From Erodium maritimum (taxonomy: Eukaryota > Streptophyta > Magnoliopsida > Geraniales > Geraniaceae): a stretch of 64,000 nt of DNA. How positions within the stretch are numbered: position 1 is the stretch's first letter; the number at the start of each line of letters is the position of its first letter. The translations under genes and the position numbers were made by a program. Shown piece by piece: positions 1-11,647 of the stretch. The notes beneath the pieces were generated by a model. It was not told the DNA's origin. It saw nothing but the letters and a program-made list of their open reading frames with translations, and searched no databases. The DNA is taken from contig OY997589.1 in assembly GCA_963921825.1 (NCBI GenBank), positions 45,332,638 through 45,396,637 on the forward strand, in the 5' to 3' direction.

Positions 1-191
1 AACCTTTTTAACCGGAGCGGTCTTCACATAGTGTCTTTCGTTTTTTTAATTAAAACTCGGTTGTAAAAAATATTGTTTTGATTAATAAAAGTGGTGCTTT
101 TAAAGCGATTTATTAAACTATTTGAGACTTTGTTTTATTTGCTTCACCGTTCGCATTCCGAGTTCGGTTATACTGAATTCGGGACGTGACA
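1..191 (-). mobile_element. Ty3-type LTR terminus, partial, cut by window edge
   Basis: Read on the minus strand, the sequence starting at 191 opens TGTCACGTCCCGAATTC. This resembles the opening of the well-bounded solo LTR at 6642 (TGTCACGCCCCAAATCC). LTRs of plant Ty3/gypsy elements commonly open TGTCAC. Only this end is in the window, so its length, partner LTR and age cannot be judged. The call rests on one terminal motif. Confidence 0.4.
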
Positions 192-821
192 TCGATAATA
201 GTGTTTCCCTCCGGATCGAGGGGCTCCCTGATATGATGTACTAACCTGTGTACGGATTAGAGTCTTGGAATTCGATATTAAGCATCTCAGTATTGTGTAC
301 TTCTTAAATTACTTCCTATTGATATCCTCGAGCTTTATCTTCTCTAAAGCATTACATCTTTATTTTCCGTTGATTTCCTTGAGGGTTAATTTCTTTAAGA
401 CATTGGAAATTTCTTGATCTATATTTATAGCACCTTTCGATTAATCGTTCTAATTGTTAAACTCTGATTACTTGAACTAGTTGATTTTATACTTTAACGG
501 GGTTATTTTACTTTACTGTTTTTTCCTACTGAGCGTAAGCTCACCCCTCTTCTTGTTTACTGTTTGTACAGGTTTACTTTCGAGTAGTCCTATAGAAGAT
601 CTCAAGGCTCGGGAGCTCCTTGGGAATCGGGGTTATTCTAGAGACGTATTGACTTATTTTGACTTTATTTCCTGTTATTTTCAGAACTGTTGATTCTTGC
701 ATTGGTTTTATGTAACCTTATTTATGGAGTTCACATTAGTAAAGTTTTTTTTTTTATTCATTTATTTCTTGTTTTTAATTCACGTCTCGAGTCCGATCAA
801 AACCGGATTTGAGACGTGACA
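192..821 (-). mobile_element. Second Ty3-type LTR terminus, minus strand
   Basis: The minus strand from 821 opens TGTCACGTCTCAAATCCGG, followed by a GGACTCGAGACGTG block. This is the same arrangement as the plus-strand LTR at 6642. The body is AT-rich and non-coding. It either abuts or is interrupted by the similar terminus at 191, so the two may be one LTR inserted in another. No internal region or target duplication was recognised. Confidence 0.45.
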
Positions 822-1435
822 CGTAATCTCATGAAAATTCAACTATGGACTCATTCGTGACAAAGATGATGCATCAATAGGAAGAGAATGACATCATGAC
901 CATGAAGTTTCCGAAGGATCATAGAGAAATTAAATCAATTATAAGGGCGTGGAAACTTAGATGGGCACTACCATGAACTACGGAGCTCCAAGATTTTACC
1001 AAGTGACACGCTAGAGATTCCCAGAGGAGATGTGAATGCCATAATGACCAGGAGTTGTAAGGTGGAGGAAGGTTAGAATAAGAAGAAAGAAATAATTTAG
1101 GGTTGGAGATTTAAGGAGCATGAATATGCTCTAGTCTTCAAAGTTTGATATTTTAATGATAGGAATTTTGAGAAAGCTAAGAGTGAGCATATTATGCGCC
1201 TCGTCAAGTGTTACATTATGGTATCAATAGATCTTAGTATCAAAGAAGATGGTACTGGGATAAAATAAACCTCCTGCCAAATCCTTGAATCAGGGACTGG
1301 TTTCTTAATGTGCCAATTCCCTATTCACTTAATCAAGACAAAGAGTGTTTTCGGTCAGGAGTGCATACACGATCTGGACAGCTCACATTGGAAAATGGAA
1401 GGGGTAACTGATAGTCTGATAATTAACTCTCAAAA
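822..1435. other. Unassigned spacer
   Basis: No convincing coding frame, terminal repeat or RNA gene is visible. The stretch is purine-rich and may be the decayed interior of one of the neighbouring LTR-type elements, but no protein motif supports that. Confidence 0.4.
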
Positions 1436-2386
1436 TAACACGGCATGCGTACCGGTCGTCAAGTAGTATTCAGGGTTTAAGTCCGAGATATCGTACCCAA
1501 GGGAGCAAACAAACAAGCACTTTAGTTAATTAATCCCATGGTCAAGCTATTCCTATACGATGTTTGGTTTTGGTTTGTAAAATGTAATTTCAAACAAGTA
1601 ATGAGAAACAATGTGAATGATCCGAAAATACGCACAAAGTCACAAGTGATTTGAATAACAGAGATAGAAGGCGATCTAGGACATTAACGGGGTTCAAATG
1701 TGATGAATGATTTAACGGGATTCGGTATACATTTGCAACTAATATTATTCTAAGGGCAACGGGAATACTCTAAGTATAGTCCTAACCATCTCTCGATCGT
1801 ATTAGGACCCTAATATACTCGGTCCACCTAATTATCTCTAATCTAGATGTAGAGCGGTATATAACATTATATTCTATGAATTCCTCTAACTTTTGGGTTT
1901 TACTCTTATGGCTATTGCACTCGTGTCAGTCTAACCATATTCTGGCTTGGATTAAAACCCGGGCTAGCTCATTCCTTTTCCTCCTATTAACCTCATCTCT
2001 CAATTGTTGGTTAACACGATATAAACATTTCCCACGTGATCAAGACGAAAAAAGCATTACGAACATAATGAGATAAACAAAATCCTAATACTAGTTTAAC
2101 AATTGCATAACCCGAACAAGTTAATTCTACTCATCACATCTTTACCCCTAGCCCTAGATCAATTGGACTTTAGTTCATCGCAAAAGAATAAGAACACAAT
2201 GAGATGAATAAACCACTGAAATTCATATTAAACAATAAGAGTAATACCAATAGCAAGTTTGAATCCAAACTACACAAAAACCTTGATGTTCTAATCTCTT
2301 GCTTTCGATCTTCTCTCCAAGTTCTCCAAGCTCCAAAGTATGTTTTTTTCCTCAATTTCGTGATCCCCTCAATCTGACCTAAATTC

Positions 2387-2398
2387 CCTTTTATATGA
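2387..2398 (-). promoter_or_regulatory. TATA box of the LTR-type remnant
   Basis: The minus strand reads CATATAAAAGGG, a good plant TATA box. It lies about 415 bases inside the LTR start at 2808, immediately downstream of a GC-rich hairpin cassette, as expected for a U3/R boundary. Confidence 0.5.
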
Positions 2399-2440
2399 CG
2401 GGTTAACTCTGATTAAAAATAGGAAACGCAGCTGGAAATC

Positions 2441-2602
2441 GCGTTTTTTACGCTTGCGCGGTCGCTTGCACGCCGTGCAAGTTTCCGGTGCACTTAAGTT
2501 GCACGGCAACTTGCACGCCGTGCAACAAACTGGTGCATATTCTTGACACCTCTGTCCAGAGTGCACTAGTTTGTTGCACGGTGTGCAACAAACTGGTGCA
2601 TG
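2441..2602. repeat. GC-rich repeated-palindrome cassette in U3
   Basis: Short inverted repeats of the form TTGCACGCCGTGCAA, or the variant TTGCACGGTGTGCAA, recur at least three times and alternate with the direct repeat CAAACTGGTGCAT. The block is much richer in GC than its flanks. The cysteine-rich frame it creates on the minus strand is a by-product of the repeat and not a gene. Confidence 0.65.
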
Positions 2603-2810
2603 TTTCTGACACTTCTGTCTAGCTTCCAAATTCTCTCCGTTTCACTCCCGAATTGCCCCTTTTTGCTCCGAAAACTTGATGAACCCTGTAACAAGACCAA
2701 ATACACAATACGAGAGTAAAATGCATCATTCCATACTGACTCGGGACTAAAAAGAACATAAATGTGGGCTAATGACATCTAAAATAGATGTATTTTATGT
2801 CCACATCAGT

Positions 2811-3127
2811 AACCATGGGACCTAGCCCCCATTGAGGTTTGTTTTGGCGATCATAACTAGGCTTGACCTTTTTTTGCACTTCCCAACTGTGACCTTTCCA
2901 TTTTTTGCACAAACTAACAGTTTATGTCTATTTTGATGATTCCGTTAGTTTTTTGGACATGTGTCGGTCACGTGCACAGTAGCATTTTCCTAACGGAATC
3001 GTCAAAATAGATGGACATTGTTAGTTTGTGCAAAAAATGGAAAGGTCACAGTTGGAAAGTGAAAAAAAAGGCCGAGCCCAATTAGGGTCGCCAAAACAAA
3101 CCTCAAAAGGGGTTAGGACCCATGGTT
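2811..3127. mobile_element. Hairpin MITE / foldback element
   Basis: The two halves are near-perfect inverted repeats. The left end AACCATGGGACCTAGCCCC pairs with the right end GGGGTTAGGACCCATGGTT, and the pairing continues through TTTTGGCGA, TGACCTTTCCATTTTTTGC and AAAATAGA up to a loop of about 60 bases near 2950-2990. There is no coding capacity. A target duplication is not obvious, so the superfamily is open. Confidence 0.75.
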
Positions 3128-4075
3128 TCCAAAAAATGGAATCCTACCTAAACACACCTAGCGTGAGGAAAATAAAAATCATGGCTTGGAGAGCAATGAC
3201 CAATCTCCTTCCCTTAATAGTGTAGGGTAGTACCCCTTGTTTTCGCTAACACCCAAAAATAGAGTCATTTATATGGGGCTTGTGAATTTGCAAAGGTTGG
3301 GTTGGAATAAGTGTGGATGGATGGGCTCGAATCCTTAGAGGAGGGGATTGTAGACTGGATGGGTCGAATCTCAAGGGGTACCTAAGACATGGAAATAATG
3401 CTCCACATCCTTTGATATGGGAAGTACGTAGTGCTAGGGTTCGGACGAACAAGAAATTTATATCTCAATGTCTAACTGTGGGGAGAGTCAGAGTGATGAA
3501 CTGCAGAGAGCATCCCTAGTGTCAGTAGGTATCATTGTGGTAACATCTGGCAAGGAGGTCGGGAACTAACAAAAGCTGCTTGAAGACTATCTCAAGATAA
3601 ATACTAATGTTGAAGTGAACGAGCAAGATGCAAAAATTGACATAGGATGGGTATGTCGCGATGCACATGGCACAATCTCAACGGCAAGGAGGTTCCCGAT
3701 TCAGGGGTCTAAGAACTAATGGCGGTGAAGGTTTTGGCGGTGAAGGAGAGTCAAGGACAACAATACGTAAAATACTTATCGGGTAATAATGGAAAGGAAC
3801 TATCTAGATTTCATGGAAGATGTAACAGACTCAACTCATATGTGCTCTCAATATGATCCTATTATCATATACTGCAGACACTTGATCAGAGAGATCAAAT
3901 GTTAGAGAGTCTCTTTTGCTCGAAGGTCAGATAATAAATCAACTCATTGTTTAACTCATTTTGCGTTTGTAATAATAGACATGGAAGAAGATCCAAGGAT
4001 CTTATCTTAATCTTAAGACCAATTTGTTTGCATACATTGTTTAATAGGTATAAGAGTCATTTCCTAAAAAAAAGG
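3128..4075 (+). pseudogene. LINE 3' fragment: zinc-binding RT tail and RNase H
   Basis: This is a decayed tail of an L1-type LINE ORF2 in the plus orientation. Near 3157-3225 the translation contains a KIKIMAWRAMTNLLP stretch, typical of the zf-RVT region after plant LINE reverse transcriptases. From about 3590 it resembles the LINE RNase H domain: GWVCRDAHGTIS, then a degraded region, then RRSDNKSTHCLTHFAFV, matching the family's closing K/R-x-S/D-N-x-x-x-H block. Frames are disrupted by stops and indels. A run of eight A at 4066-4073 is a plausible poly(A) tail. Endonuclease and RT core are absent, as in a 5'-truncated insertion. Confidence 0.7.
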
Positions 4076-4078
4076 GTT

Positions 4079-4552
4079 TTTATTAGCATAAAGTATGGAT
4101 TTTTATTGATTCAGGAATAAAAAGATCAAAATGATTGAAAATGATAAGATATAGTTCTGGTGATGGTCAGAACACTAATCCAATAACATGAGGCCCGATA
4201 CTGCCAGGGAATAAAGTAGGAGGTGGTTCCCTATTCTTTTAGTGGCTGGCACAATAAATCCAGGAAGCTTTTCTGTCTTGACTTGAATAGGCTTGTGTTG
4301 TTGTATTGACAGTCGTCCAAGGAGTATGTGTATCAGGGAAATGAAGAGGTTGGGGACTAGATAGTGTCTGTCCCTGAGGGACGGGATGAGGCTCCTCTAG
4401 TACACCCCGTGCTTCCCTAACGATCTCATGGAAAATGGGGATGCTACTTTGTAGGCCTCGCATCTGCCCCATTGGGGCAAGTTCCCCTTCCCTGAGATTT
4501 GTTAGAGCCTCGATCCAGCGGACGGGGCTGGGGTGGCCCTGCACGGAGGCCC
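4079..4552. other. Unassigned spacer, left flank of an inverted solo LTR
   Basis: A 114-codon minus-strand frame (4239-4583) runs into the neighbouring LTR and has no recognisable domain, so I do not call it a gene. Nothing else was identified. Confidence 0.4.
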
Positions 4553-6403
4553 TGTTGGGTCTGGTTGAAAGGTATGAACACAAACTCGCAGCAGAAGAAA
4601 ATAAAACCCGAAACCATGCAAGGAAAAACTACCAAAGATTAGATAAACAAGATAAAAAACAAAATAGATGAAGTGACTCAACTTGCATCTCGTGTATCAG
4701 AATAAGGAACCGTCAAAATACAAATTCCACTGTTCACTTTGAAGACATGTATGTGGAGAACCTTCACTCCAAAAATCAGCTTCATCGGACCTTGGATGAA
4801 CCTACAATCGGTCACATGAAGGTAGCTGGTCGAACAAAAAGAGTGTAGAAAATTTTGCACTTTTTCTACTCCATTTGTTCAAGAACACCAAGAAAAGATG
4901 ATCGGCTTGAGTCTCCAAGACGCCTACGTATCCTTCTAGGAATCAAAGCCATGTAGTTCTTGTGAAGAGAACTCAAGAAATCCAAGAATTGAGAGAGAAG
5001 ATGAAGAAGTTTTTCACCATACTTGTCTTGTATTTTTGTTATATTGAATAGGATGACTTAATTATCTCATCAATATAATAAAAAAAATATAATACAAGTG
5101 TGGTGTAGAGAAGCATGGTATAAACTAGGACAAGTATGATGCTAAGTAAGGCTAGACAAGATGAGGTTAAGTGGTGAATCACCAACACCTTAATCCTTGT
5201 CTTGCTTACTTAGTACTAATTAATCAAGACTTGATTAATTAGTTCCATGGGACTTGGTAGCATGAGCCTTTCATGGGCCTCTTGGAACATGGCCTGTAGC
5301 CATTCCCAACGAGGTCTTGTGACGCGCTCATCGCCTCCAAGCCTTTCATGCCGGAAATGTCGAACATTATCCGATGTGATCAATCCTAAGACTCCAATCC
5401 TTGTCTCGATCCGTAAAGTTCTATTCACTTACGAGCACAAGACCCAAAATCCAGTTTTGGTCATGTCCCGAGACAACTCCCTTTTGGCCATTCTTCATAA
5501 ATGTGTTAATGAGTTTTATCCTTCGGTGTGACCCTTATGTTTATGTATGTCGATAGATCAACGTAAAATCCCATTTTTCTTGATCCCATAGAAGTGGAAA
5601 CTAACGAGACATTAGAATAGCCTGACACTACATAACGAATCGACCCTGTCGATTATAACCTTTCCGTCGTTCCTATCATTATCCTTTTATCACCGATATC
5701 CTGATTGAGATAAGGCATATAGACGTCATCCTTATAATTCTCAATCACTGTTCCTTGATATGTGAGATGACTGAATAAATGATACCCAATATCATGTGCA
5801 TGGCCATGTTATTCCTTCAGTCATTCTCGATCAAGTGGTCGAGAAATGATGTCTTTCCCATACCACAATATGAGGAATAAATCACTTAGCCATCTTTCGT
5901 GCCACTCATGCAGTCTGTCAAGCCAATCCTAGCCGTTATGGATGCCCTCTTATGGACAACGTTAGGTTCAAGTCAAACTCAGTTGTTGACCACATAGCGA
6001 TCGCAAAGACTCCTTGATCTAAGGATACATGAAAAGCTACGACACTGAATATGTTCATGACTTAATCTAGGGAACATATTAAGGGCGGGTCGTCTAATAT
6101 CATGTCCCACATGATATCTATGATCAGACTCCGGAATCACATTCCAATGACTAACAGAACGTAAGTCATTCATACAAAGTCATCTTTCATATTAGTTTCT
6201 TATAGTGAAGCTTTGTTGACTAGAACCTATCGAGTGTGATCTATCTCAATCTATGCTTCTATTTTCATTGTGGGCATAGATCAGAACACACATCAATATA
6301 TTACTCCAACACATAAGTAATATAAAATTGCTTTAAATTTATTTTTAATGATGATATTTACATTTGGACATTTACGATTGGACTACGGGGACTAAGACTA
6401 ACA
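4553..6403 (-). mobile_element. Diverged Ty1/copia solo LTR, inverted
   Basis: Read on the minus strand this opens TGTTAGTCTTAG at 6403 and ends in ACCCAACA at 4553. It follows the copia LTR family of 27.9-64 kb along most of its length, including the TGGGACATGATATTAGACGA block and the palindrome at 5215-5243. It is longer (1851 bp against about 1688) and clearly diverged, so it is an older subfamily. No internal region is attached. The flanking five bases (GGCCC and CCTGA) do not match, so either the target duplication has decayed or one end was rearranged. Confidence 0.8.
5215..5243. repeat. Perfect 14-bp palindrome in the diverged copia LTR
   Basis: ACTAATTAATCAAG is followed by one base and then its exact reverse complement. 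The same palindrome occurs in the young LTRs, for example at 29073-29101. Confidence 0.9.
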
Positions 6404-6641
6404 CCTGAGTGGTTAGGTGTGCCACACTCCCGATGTCAAACACTGGATCGGGCCTTCGATGAACTCGGATGATCAGAGGGTGGTAACCTTGGTTGCGGTG
6501 AAGGAGGAGGAGGTGGCAGTAGTGGCGGCGAAAGAGGAGGATGCGACAAAGGAGGCGGAAGGGTAACTCTAATTGTTTCCCCTTGGGACCTCAACAGATC
6601 CACAAACTTGTGGCGAAGGAGGTAGAGGCAGCGGTGATATT
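6404..6641. other. Short spacer with GGTGGAGGAGGA-type repeats; target site of solo LTR
   Basis: The stretch from about 6480 to 6560 is a low-complexity purine-rich repeat (GGTGAAGGAGGAGG-like). The last five bases, ATATT at 6637-6641, are the left target duplication of the following solo LTR. No gene is recognised. Confidence 0.5.
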
Positions 6642-9310
6642 TGTCACGCCCCAAATCCGGTTATCGCCCGGACTCGAGGCATGACGGGTAAAAGAAGACA
6701 ATAAAGTAAGAAACAATATTAAATCTCTAAAATCTCCAATGAGTACTTCAATCCATAACTTCAACGTACAGTGTAAGTAACCCTCAGGGGGTGTAATAAT
6801 AGGTTTTACAAAACTGTTTTTAAATAAAGGAAATAAACATGAAGTCTCTATGAACCCACACCGAGAAGCGCCCAAGCTTCTACTCCTCAATCAAGCCTGT
6901 AGACACAACAGTAAAACATAGGGGTGAGCTCACGCTCAGTAGGGAAAACGCATAACAAGGTAGACCTTAACTCGAACAAGATCAACAATAAAGTTAACAG
7001 AATATAACTTAACCAAATAAGGGTAATAAGTGAACCAGTCAATGCCGTGGCACATGAAGTCACCACCCTCCGATCCACATGATGTGTCCTCTCGGATTCT
7101 CCCTCAAATCCAGAGGAGACGCATAACATTGAGGCGACCGGAAACAACCCTTTGGGGCGCTTATCGTCGGGATTCTCAGAAACGTCTCCAAAGGGTTTTA
7201 TGTCATTGGGAACCCAGGGCCATACTCCCGTAGGAGCGCACACGTGGGCAATTTAATAAGTGACCAAAATATCATCCCACGCCGGAATCCCCAACGGTGT
7301 AGGTACCATACCATAACAATAATCAACTCTATCTCATCCTACACCGGACTCCTCAACGGTGTAGGTACCATATCGTATCAACCATAATCCCATAACATCT
7401 TAGCAACACGCTTACCGAAACTTAACACCAACCAATCCAACCACAGTTAAACCACTAACACACATAGCTCACCCATCACCAATTCCCCATAGAACACAGT
7501 ACACAAAACTAGATCAATTCACACCAATCACACAATTCCAACTTACCGTTCACTTACCAGTTTCGAACCACCGGGGCATCGATCACCTGATTGCACCGCC
7601 CGGTACAACCAGTCATACTCGATGCTCCAAACAACCATTCAAGTAAATCAAGTAATCATTCGAATGCAATCAACGAGCAAGTACGAGTAAACTCAACTAA
7701 ACATAAAAACCTTCAAGAGAGCATTTACACAAGCAAATCCACTAGTTTCATTAGACTCTTTAGCCTATCCACTAAGCAACCAACAACCAAGCATGTGATC
7801 CTAACACGCAACTAATCCGAGGGCTTTGCCAAGGCTCCTCTACCAGACAATCATACCCCAAGTATTGAAAGCGAATTACACTAGTGATTGGCATCCTAAT
7901 CGGTCACCACTAGACTCTCCGGTTATTAGCAATTGAAAGACGATTAAGCTAGTTATTCGCATCCTATATGCATGTCTAGGACCTTTTCCAATTTTATTAA
8001 CTTAGCATGCATACTAGGCATCATAAACGAGAGGTTAAGGCTTTCCCTACCTCAAGGTCCTCCTCGTCAACGCTTTGGTGAAGTCCGGTGATCACCACCT
8101 CGCTCTTCCCTCGGGCCTCGGTGTGATCCTTGCTCCTCTAGCTCGATCCCCAAGGTCTTGGACACAAAGAAACACTAATTAGGTTCCACTTAAACAGTAA
8201 GAAAGACCCCCAAAACCCTTCCAAAGTTCAGCTCAAAACCAAGGTGTAACCACTTCGAAAAACCCCCAAGAAACCCTCACTCTGGTGGGTCACGGATCTG
8301 GTCACGGATCCGTGATGGCAACCCTCACGGTCACCGTCCCGGAGCCGTGACGAGTGCCGTCACGGACTCCCTCACGGAGCCGTGACGTCGCCCGTCACGG
8401 GATCCGTCACGGATCCGTGACGCACCAGGGCAGTTTCGCCCTTCTTCAACCTCCAGCTCCAAAACTCTGAAAATCTACCTTCAAACCCAGAAATTTCCCC
8501 AAGCCAACCCCCAAAACAGTCCAAATCCATCATTACTCCTCTACCAATGGTAGGAATCAATACACAAACAAGTTTTCCAATGATTCATCAAATCAAACCC
8601 ACTTCAAAAACTCCAACCACCATTGATTTCTCCACAAAAACTTCACCAAGCTCTTCATCAACACCAACTCCCATCATTTCTACTTAACCCAACATCATCT
8701 AGCCATTTTTTTCACCCAAAACCCAAGGAAAATAGATGAAGAGAAAAGATGAGTAGAGGGTTCCATTACCTCTAGAATGTGAGGATGAAGAGGATGCTAG
8801 TGTTTTTGAGGGTGGAAGGCTAGAGGATGACTCCAAATGGTTCCTTCTTCTTTGATTCTCCTTCAAGCTTCCATGGGAGCTCTTCTCCCTTTCTTCCTCT
8901 CCAATTTTCGGCTACCACAAGCAAAATGAAATGATTTTGGCTTCTCCAATCCAATATAATACCTAGATGTAGTAAATGACTAAAAGCCCTTGAGCTATCA
9001 ACCCAAGTAGAAGCTTTTGGGAGGGTAAAAGGGACAATGACTACCCCTTTTCCTCTCATTCAACCAAAATAGGACAAGTGTCCCTCTAGCTCATTTAATT
9101 TCCCAATTTAAAATCCAGCACTTTTAAAAATTGAAGCTTTAGTCGATATAAAGTCTCGTTTTGACCAAAATTGACTTTATTCAATATTATACTCAAACGA
9201 AAGGGTTTTCTCCCCTGAAGCCAACCGTGATAATGGCTACTTCGTTTGGGTTCCGGAAAAGTCCCGAGTGACTTCCGGAGTCACCGGTTCGACCGTAAGC
9301 GGGTCTTACA
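6642..9310 (+). mobile_element. Ty3-type solo LTR, 2669 bp, exact ATATT target duplication
   Basis: The element opens TGTCACGCCCCAAATCCGG and ends GCGGGTCTTACA. It is flanked on both sides by ATATT (6637-6641 and 9311-9315), so both ends are secure. No second copy of its ends lies inside, which makes it a solo LTR left by recombination between two LTRs. It is non-coding. A repeated ACGGTGTAGGTACCAT block occurs near 7292 and 7350, and a palindromic cluster at 8288-8422. Long LTRs opening TGTCACG are typical of chromoviral Ty3/gypsy lineages, but without pol the lineage stays open. The exact duplication suggests it is not very old. Confidence 0.85.
8288..8422. repeat. Cluster of TCACGGATCCGTGA palindromes
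   Basis: Within about 135 bases the half-sites GTCACGG and CCGTGAC occur about ten times, several as full palindromes such as GTCACGGATCCGTGAC. The cluster is GC-rich against an AT-rich LTR body and is positioned like a U3 enhancer block. Confidence 0.75.
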
Positions 9311-9338
9311 ATATTAGAACAAAACTTTCAACACTATC

Positions 9339-10720
9339 TGATGTGGTCGCATCTTAGCACTAAATGTCGCATTTAAGGGGATTTTAGGAGTAATATTAGC
9401 CCCGTTTTGATCTTACTCTCATATGTTTTACGGGTTTTCGATATGTCTCATGATTCTTAGGTAATGGAGCGAATAGGAACGCAAATCCATCAAAAAGGGT
9501 GAATTTTGAATGATTGCTGACATGCGGGCAGTCCCTTGGAGCCACAGAGAAGCTCGGTATGGGTTCTTACCCGGAGCCGGCAGGATGCCCGCGAAAGATG
9601 ACCCAGAATAGCCAAAGCCTCACTATTGAGATGCGGGAAGTCCCAAGGATCCGTGGAAGAGCCCGGCACGGGCAGGAAGGCGGATCCGGCAGGGTGCCCG
9701 CGACGCGTGCAAGCCTAATTTCCTGTTTCATTTCAGACTCGGACTTTGCCCTATTTAACTCAAATTTCAGCTTTAGAATAGAACTAACTTGTATTTTGGA
9801 GAGCTATGAAGAGAGGAGAGTTGAGAGCAAGTAAGAAAGGAGATTTCTACTTTGAAGAACATCGTTGTAGTCAATTTGGGTATTGTATTTCTCTACACTA
9901 TTTGATTATGAAGCTTTTCTTGTGTTTATCAATGTCTTCTTCTCTTTCCTTGTTCATGAGTAACTAAACCCCCATAGTCTAGGGTTTATGGAGGATTAGA
10001 GATTTTATTTTCAATGTATTGAATCCATGAATATTGTGTTGGTTGATTTGATTTTGGGTTTGTATTTGGTTTGAAGTTAATGCTCTATCTCTCGGGTAGG
10101 CTTGATAGAAGGTGGGAATTGCAATCTGACACTCGGGAGAGGTGGATGGTAATTTTGTCAAAAATCTTATACAATTGGGTTTCAATCTAGACTAGGGATA
10201 ACAAGGTTAACACAATTGCACTAACCATAGGATTCGCACCGAAAATTAGAAATTATCAAAGAACGTAGTGCTTTGGGTCTTCCTACATCTTGATTCGGGA
10301 GAACAAGATTGTTAGATTCCATTAGGGTCCGAAACAACGGGAGCAGTTAGGACTAGTTTGAGAGATAATTCGTTGCCCCTAAAATCAGACAACTTCACTT
10401 TGTTCATCGTCATTTAATGCATTGGAATTGGTCTCTATGAACCAAAAACCTTAGATTGTTTTTCTCTGATTCAAAACTCTTTCGAGCTCCGTGAGTACCT
10501 ATTTACTATTTAATTGTTTACTTTCCCTTTTACATGTTTTAAAAAACTAAAAATCATTTTATTATCGAGATAGCCTAATAACAACTTTGATATAGAAATT
10601 GCATTGACTCGTGCTCCTTTGGGTTCGATAACTCGGAACTAAAAATCCTGAAATACTAATTGACGGCTGGTAAGCTTGTCGTGCTATTTTTCCGTGTTAA
10701 AACCGTAGGGCGTCAAGTGA
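9339..10720 (+). mobile_element. Non-coding LTR-type remnant (LARD/TR-GAG-like), plus strand
   Basis: This opens TGATGTGGTCGCATC at 9339, like the minus-strand remnant opening at 2808. It carries a GC-rich duplicated cassette at 9522-9705 and then a transcribed-looking AT-rich leader. It closes near 10610-10690 with TTTGGGTTCGATAACTCGG followed by ACTAATTGACGGCTGG, the counterpart of the block at 1440-1500. GACACCGTTGCTG near 10725 resembles the GGCGCCGTTGCC primer-site region of Athila/Tat-like elements, but only loosely. No pol domain is present, and it is old and broken. Confidence 0.45.
9522..9705. repeat. Imperfect 109-bp direct duplication, GC-rich
   Basis: ATGCGGGCAGTCCC at 9522 recurs as ATGCGGGAAGTCCC at 9631. 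Each copy ends in a GGCAGGRTGCCCGCGA hairpin-forming segment. The cassette sits in the presumed U3 of the LTR-type remnant. Confidence 0.7.
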
Positions 10721-11221
10721 ATGACACCGTTGCTGTAGAACGAAACCGGGTCATCCGCGTGACAAGCGGAAATACCCACCACTATACTACAACGACCCTT
10801 TCTATAAAAGTTGTGTTACGAAATTTTTGCTTTACATTCCGTTTTCAGCTTGTGTTTGTTACTAAAACACAACAGAAGAGTTGGTGGTAGCTTTAGATTG
10901 GAGAGCGATGGGAGGGCCGCTGGCTACAGCGACGGAGCCGGCGATAGTGAGATAACCTTCAGGACTCCTCTAGGTTTTCTCCCTCGCACATGTTAGATGA
11001 GCTCTGTGGTAGGGCAGGAAGGCGGTACCAATAGAGGGACGGGGACACTAGCCACCATAGGATTGGTGGCTGGCATCAACAATAAGGGATCTGGGAAAAG
11101 AGTGGTGGAGGCCATGATAAGCGCAGGAGGGGAGGAAAACAACGAAGGGCTATACAAAAAGAGAATGAAAAGAACCCAAAAGGCTAAAAAAAAAAAAACC
11201 ACATTTAACCTCAAAAAATAG
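10721..11221. other. Unassigned stretch with a lysine-rich 74-codon frame
   Basis: A plus-strand frame at 10997-11221 starts at ATG and ends in a run of lysines encoded by an A-rich tract. I recognise no domain. Upstream in the same frame there are stops, so this could be the decayed end of a retroelement ORF. I do not call it a gene. Confidence 0.3.
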
Positions 11222-11647
11222 TTATTTGTTAATTTTTTTAATTAACTTTGGTGCCCCTTATGTGTTGGTAACGCACTAGAAAATATTTTGGTCAAGTTTA
11301 CGCCATTTTGGTTGTTCGTCATCATTTCATAAGGGGTACTAAATGTGTGTAACCAATTCAAAAAGGTACAAAAGATAATTAACCATTGTTAAAAACTACG
11401 AAATCTCTTGTGGATCCACGTGTCAAAAGCTACACTGTATTTAAAAATAGACAAAAATATATAATAAGTATTGTCCACAGTCTTTTATTAAAATAATAAA
11501 CATAACATTTAATTATATTAACCCCTACAAATGTGTGAACCATACATATAATATTGAAAAGTATTATGGTCGAAACATATAACATTGAAAAGTAATTTTT
11601 TTTTCAAAACATATGGGCCAATATATTGCTCGTTATTTTAACAAAAA
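11222..11647. other. AT-rich intergenic DNA
   Basis: No gene or terminal repeat was seen. AGTATAAACGATAC at 11648-11661 just beyond it is the left target duplication of LINE A. Confidence 0.5.

Larger units (their letters stand above)
1436..2808 (-). mobile_element. Non-coding LTR-type remnant (LARD/TR-GAG-like), minus strand
   Basis: On the minus strand the element opens TGATGTGGAC at 2808. It has a TATA box near 2390 and ends around 1440 in a block reading CTACTTGACGACCGGTACGC. A related block closes the remnant at 9339-10720, which also opens TGATGTGG. The TG-initial end, promoter position and shared block suggest an LTR plus leader of a large non-coding retroelement class. No gag or pol is recognisable, and it is old and broken. 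The family assignment is inference. Confidence 0.5.

Noticed and set aside
2369-2629. Cysteine-rich 86-codon minus-strand frame that looks like a small secreted peptide
   Set aside because: The Cys pattern is produced by the TTGCACGCCGTGCAA palindromes of an LTR promoter. There is no signal peptide, and the frame crosses the TATA region.
4239-4583. 114-codon minus-strand frame
   Set aside because: It runs across the boundary of the inverted solo LTR and has no recognisable motif.
10997-11221. Lysine-rich 74-codon frame as a small gene
   Set aside because: No upstream promoter or domain. The lysine tail comes from an A-rich tract, and the frame is antisense-open as well.
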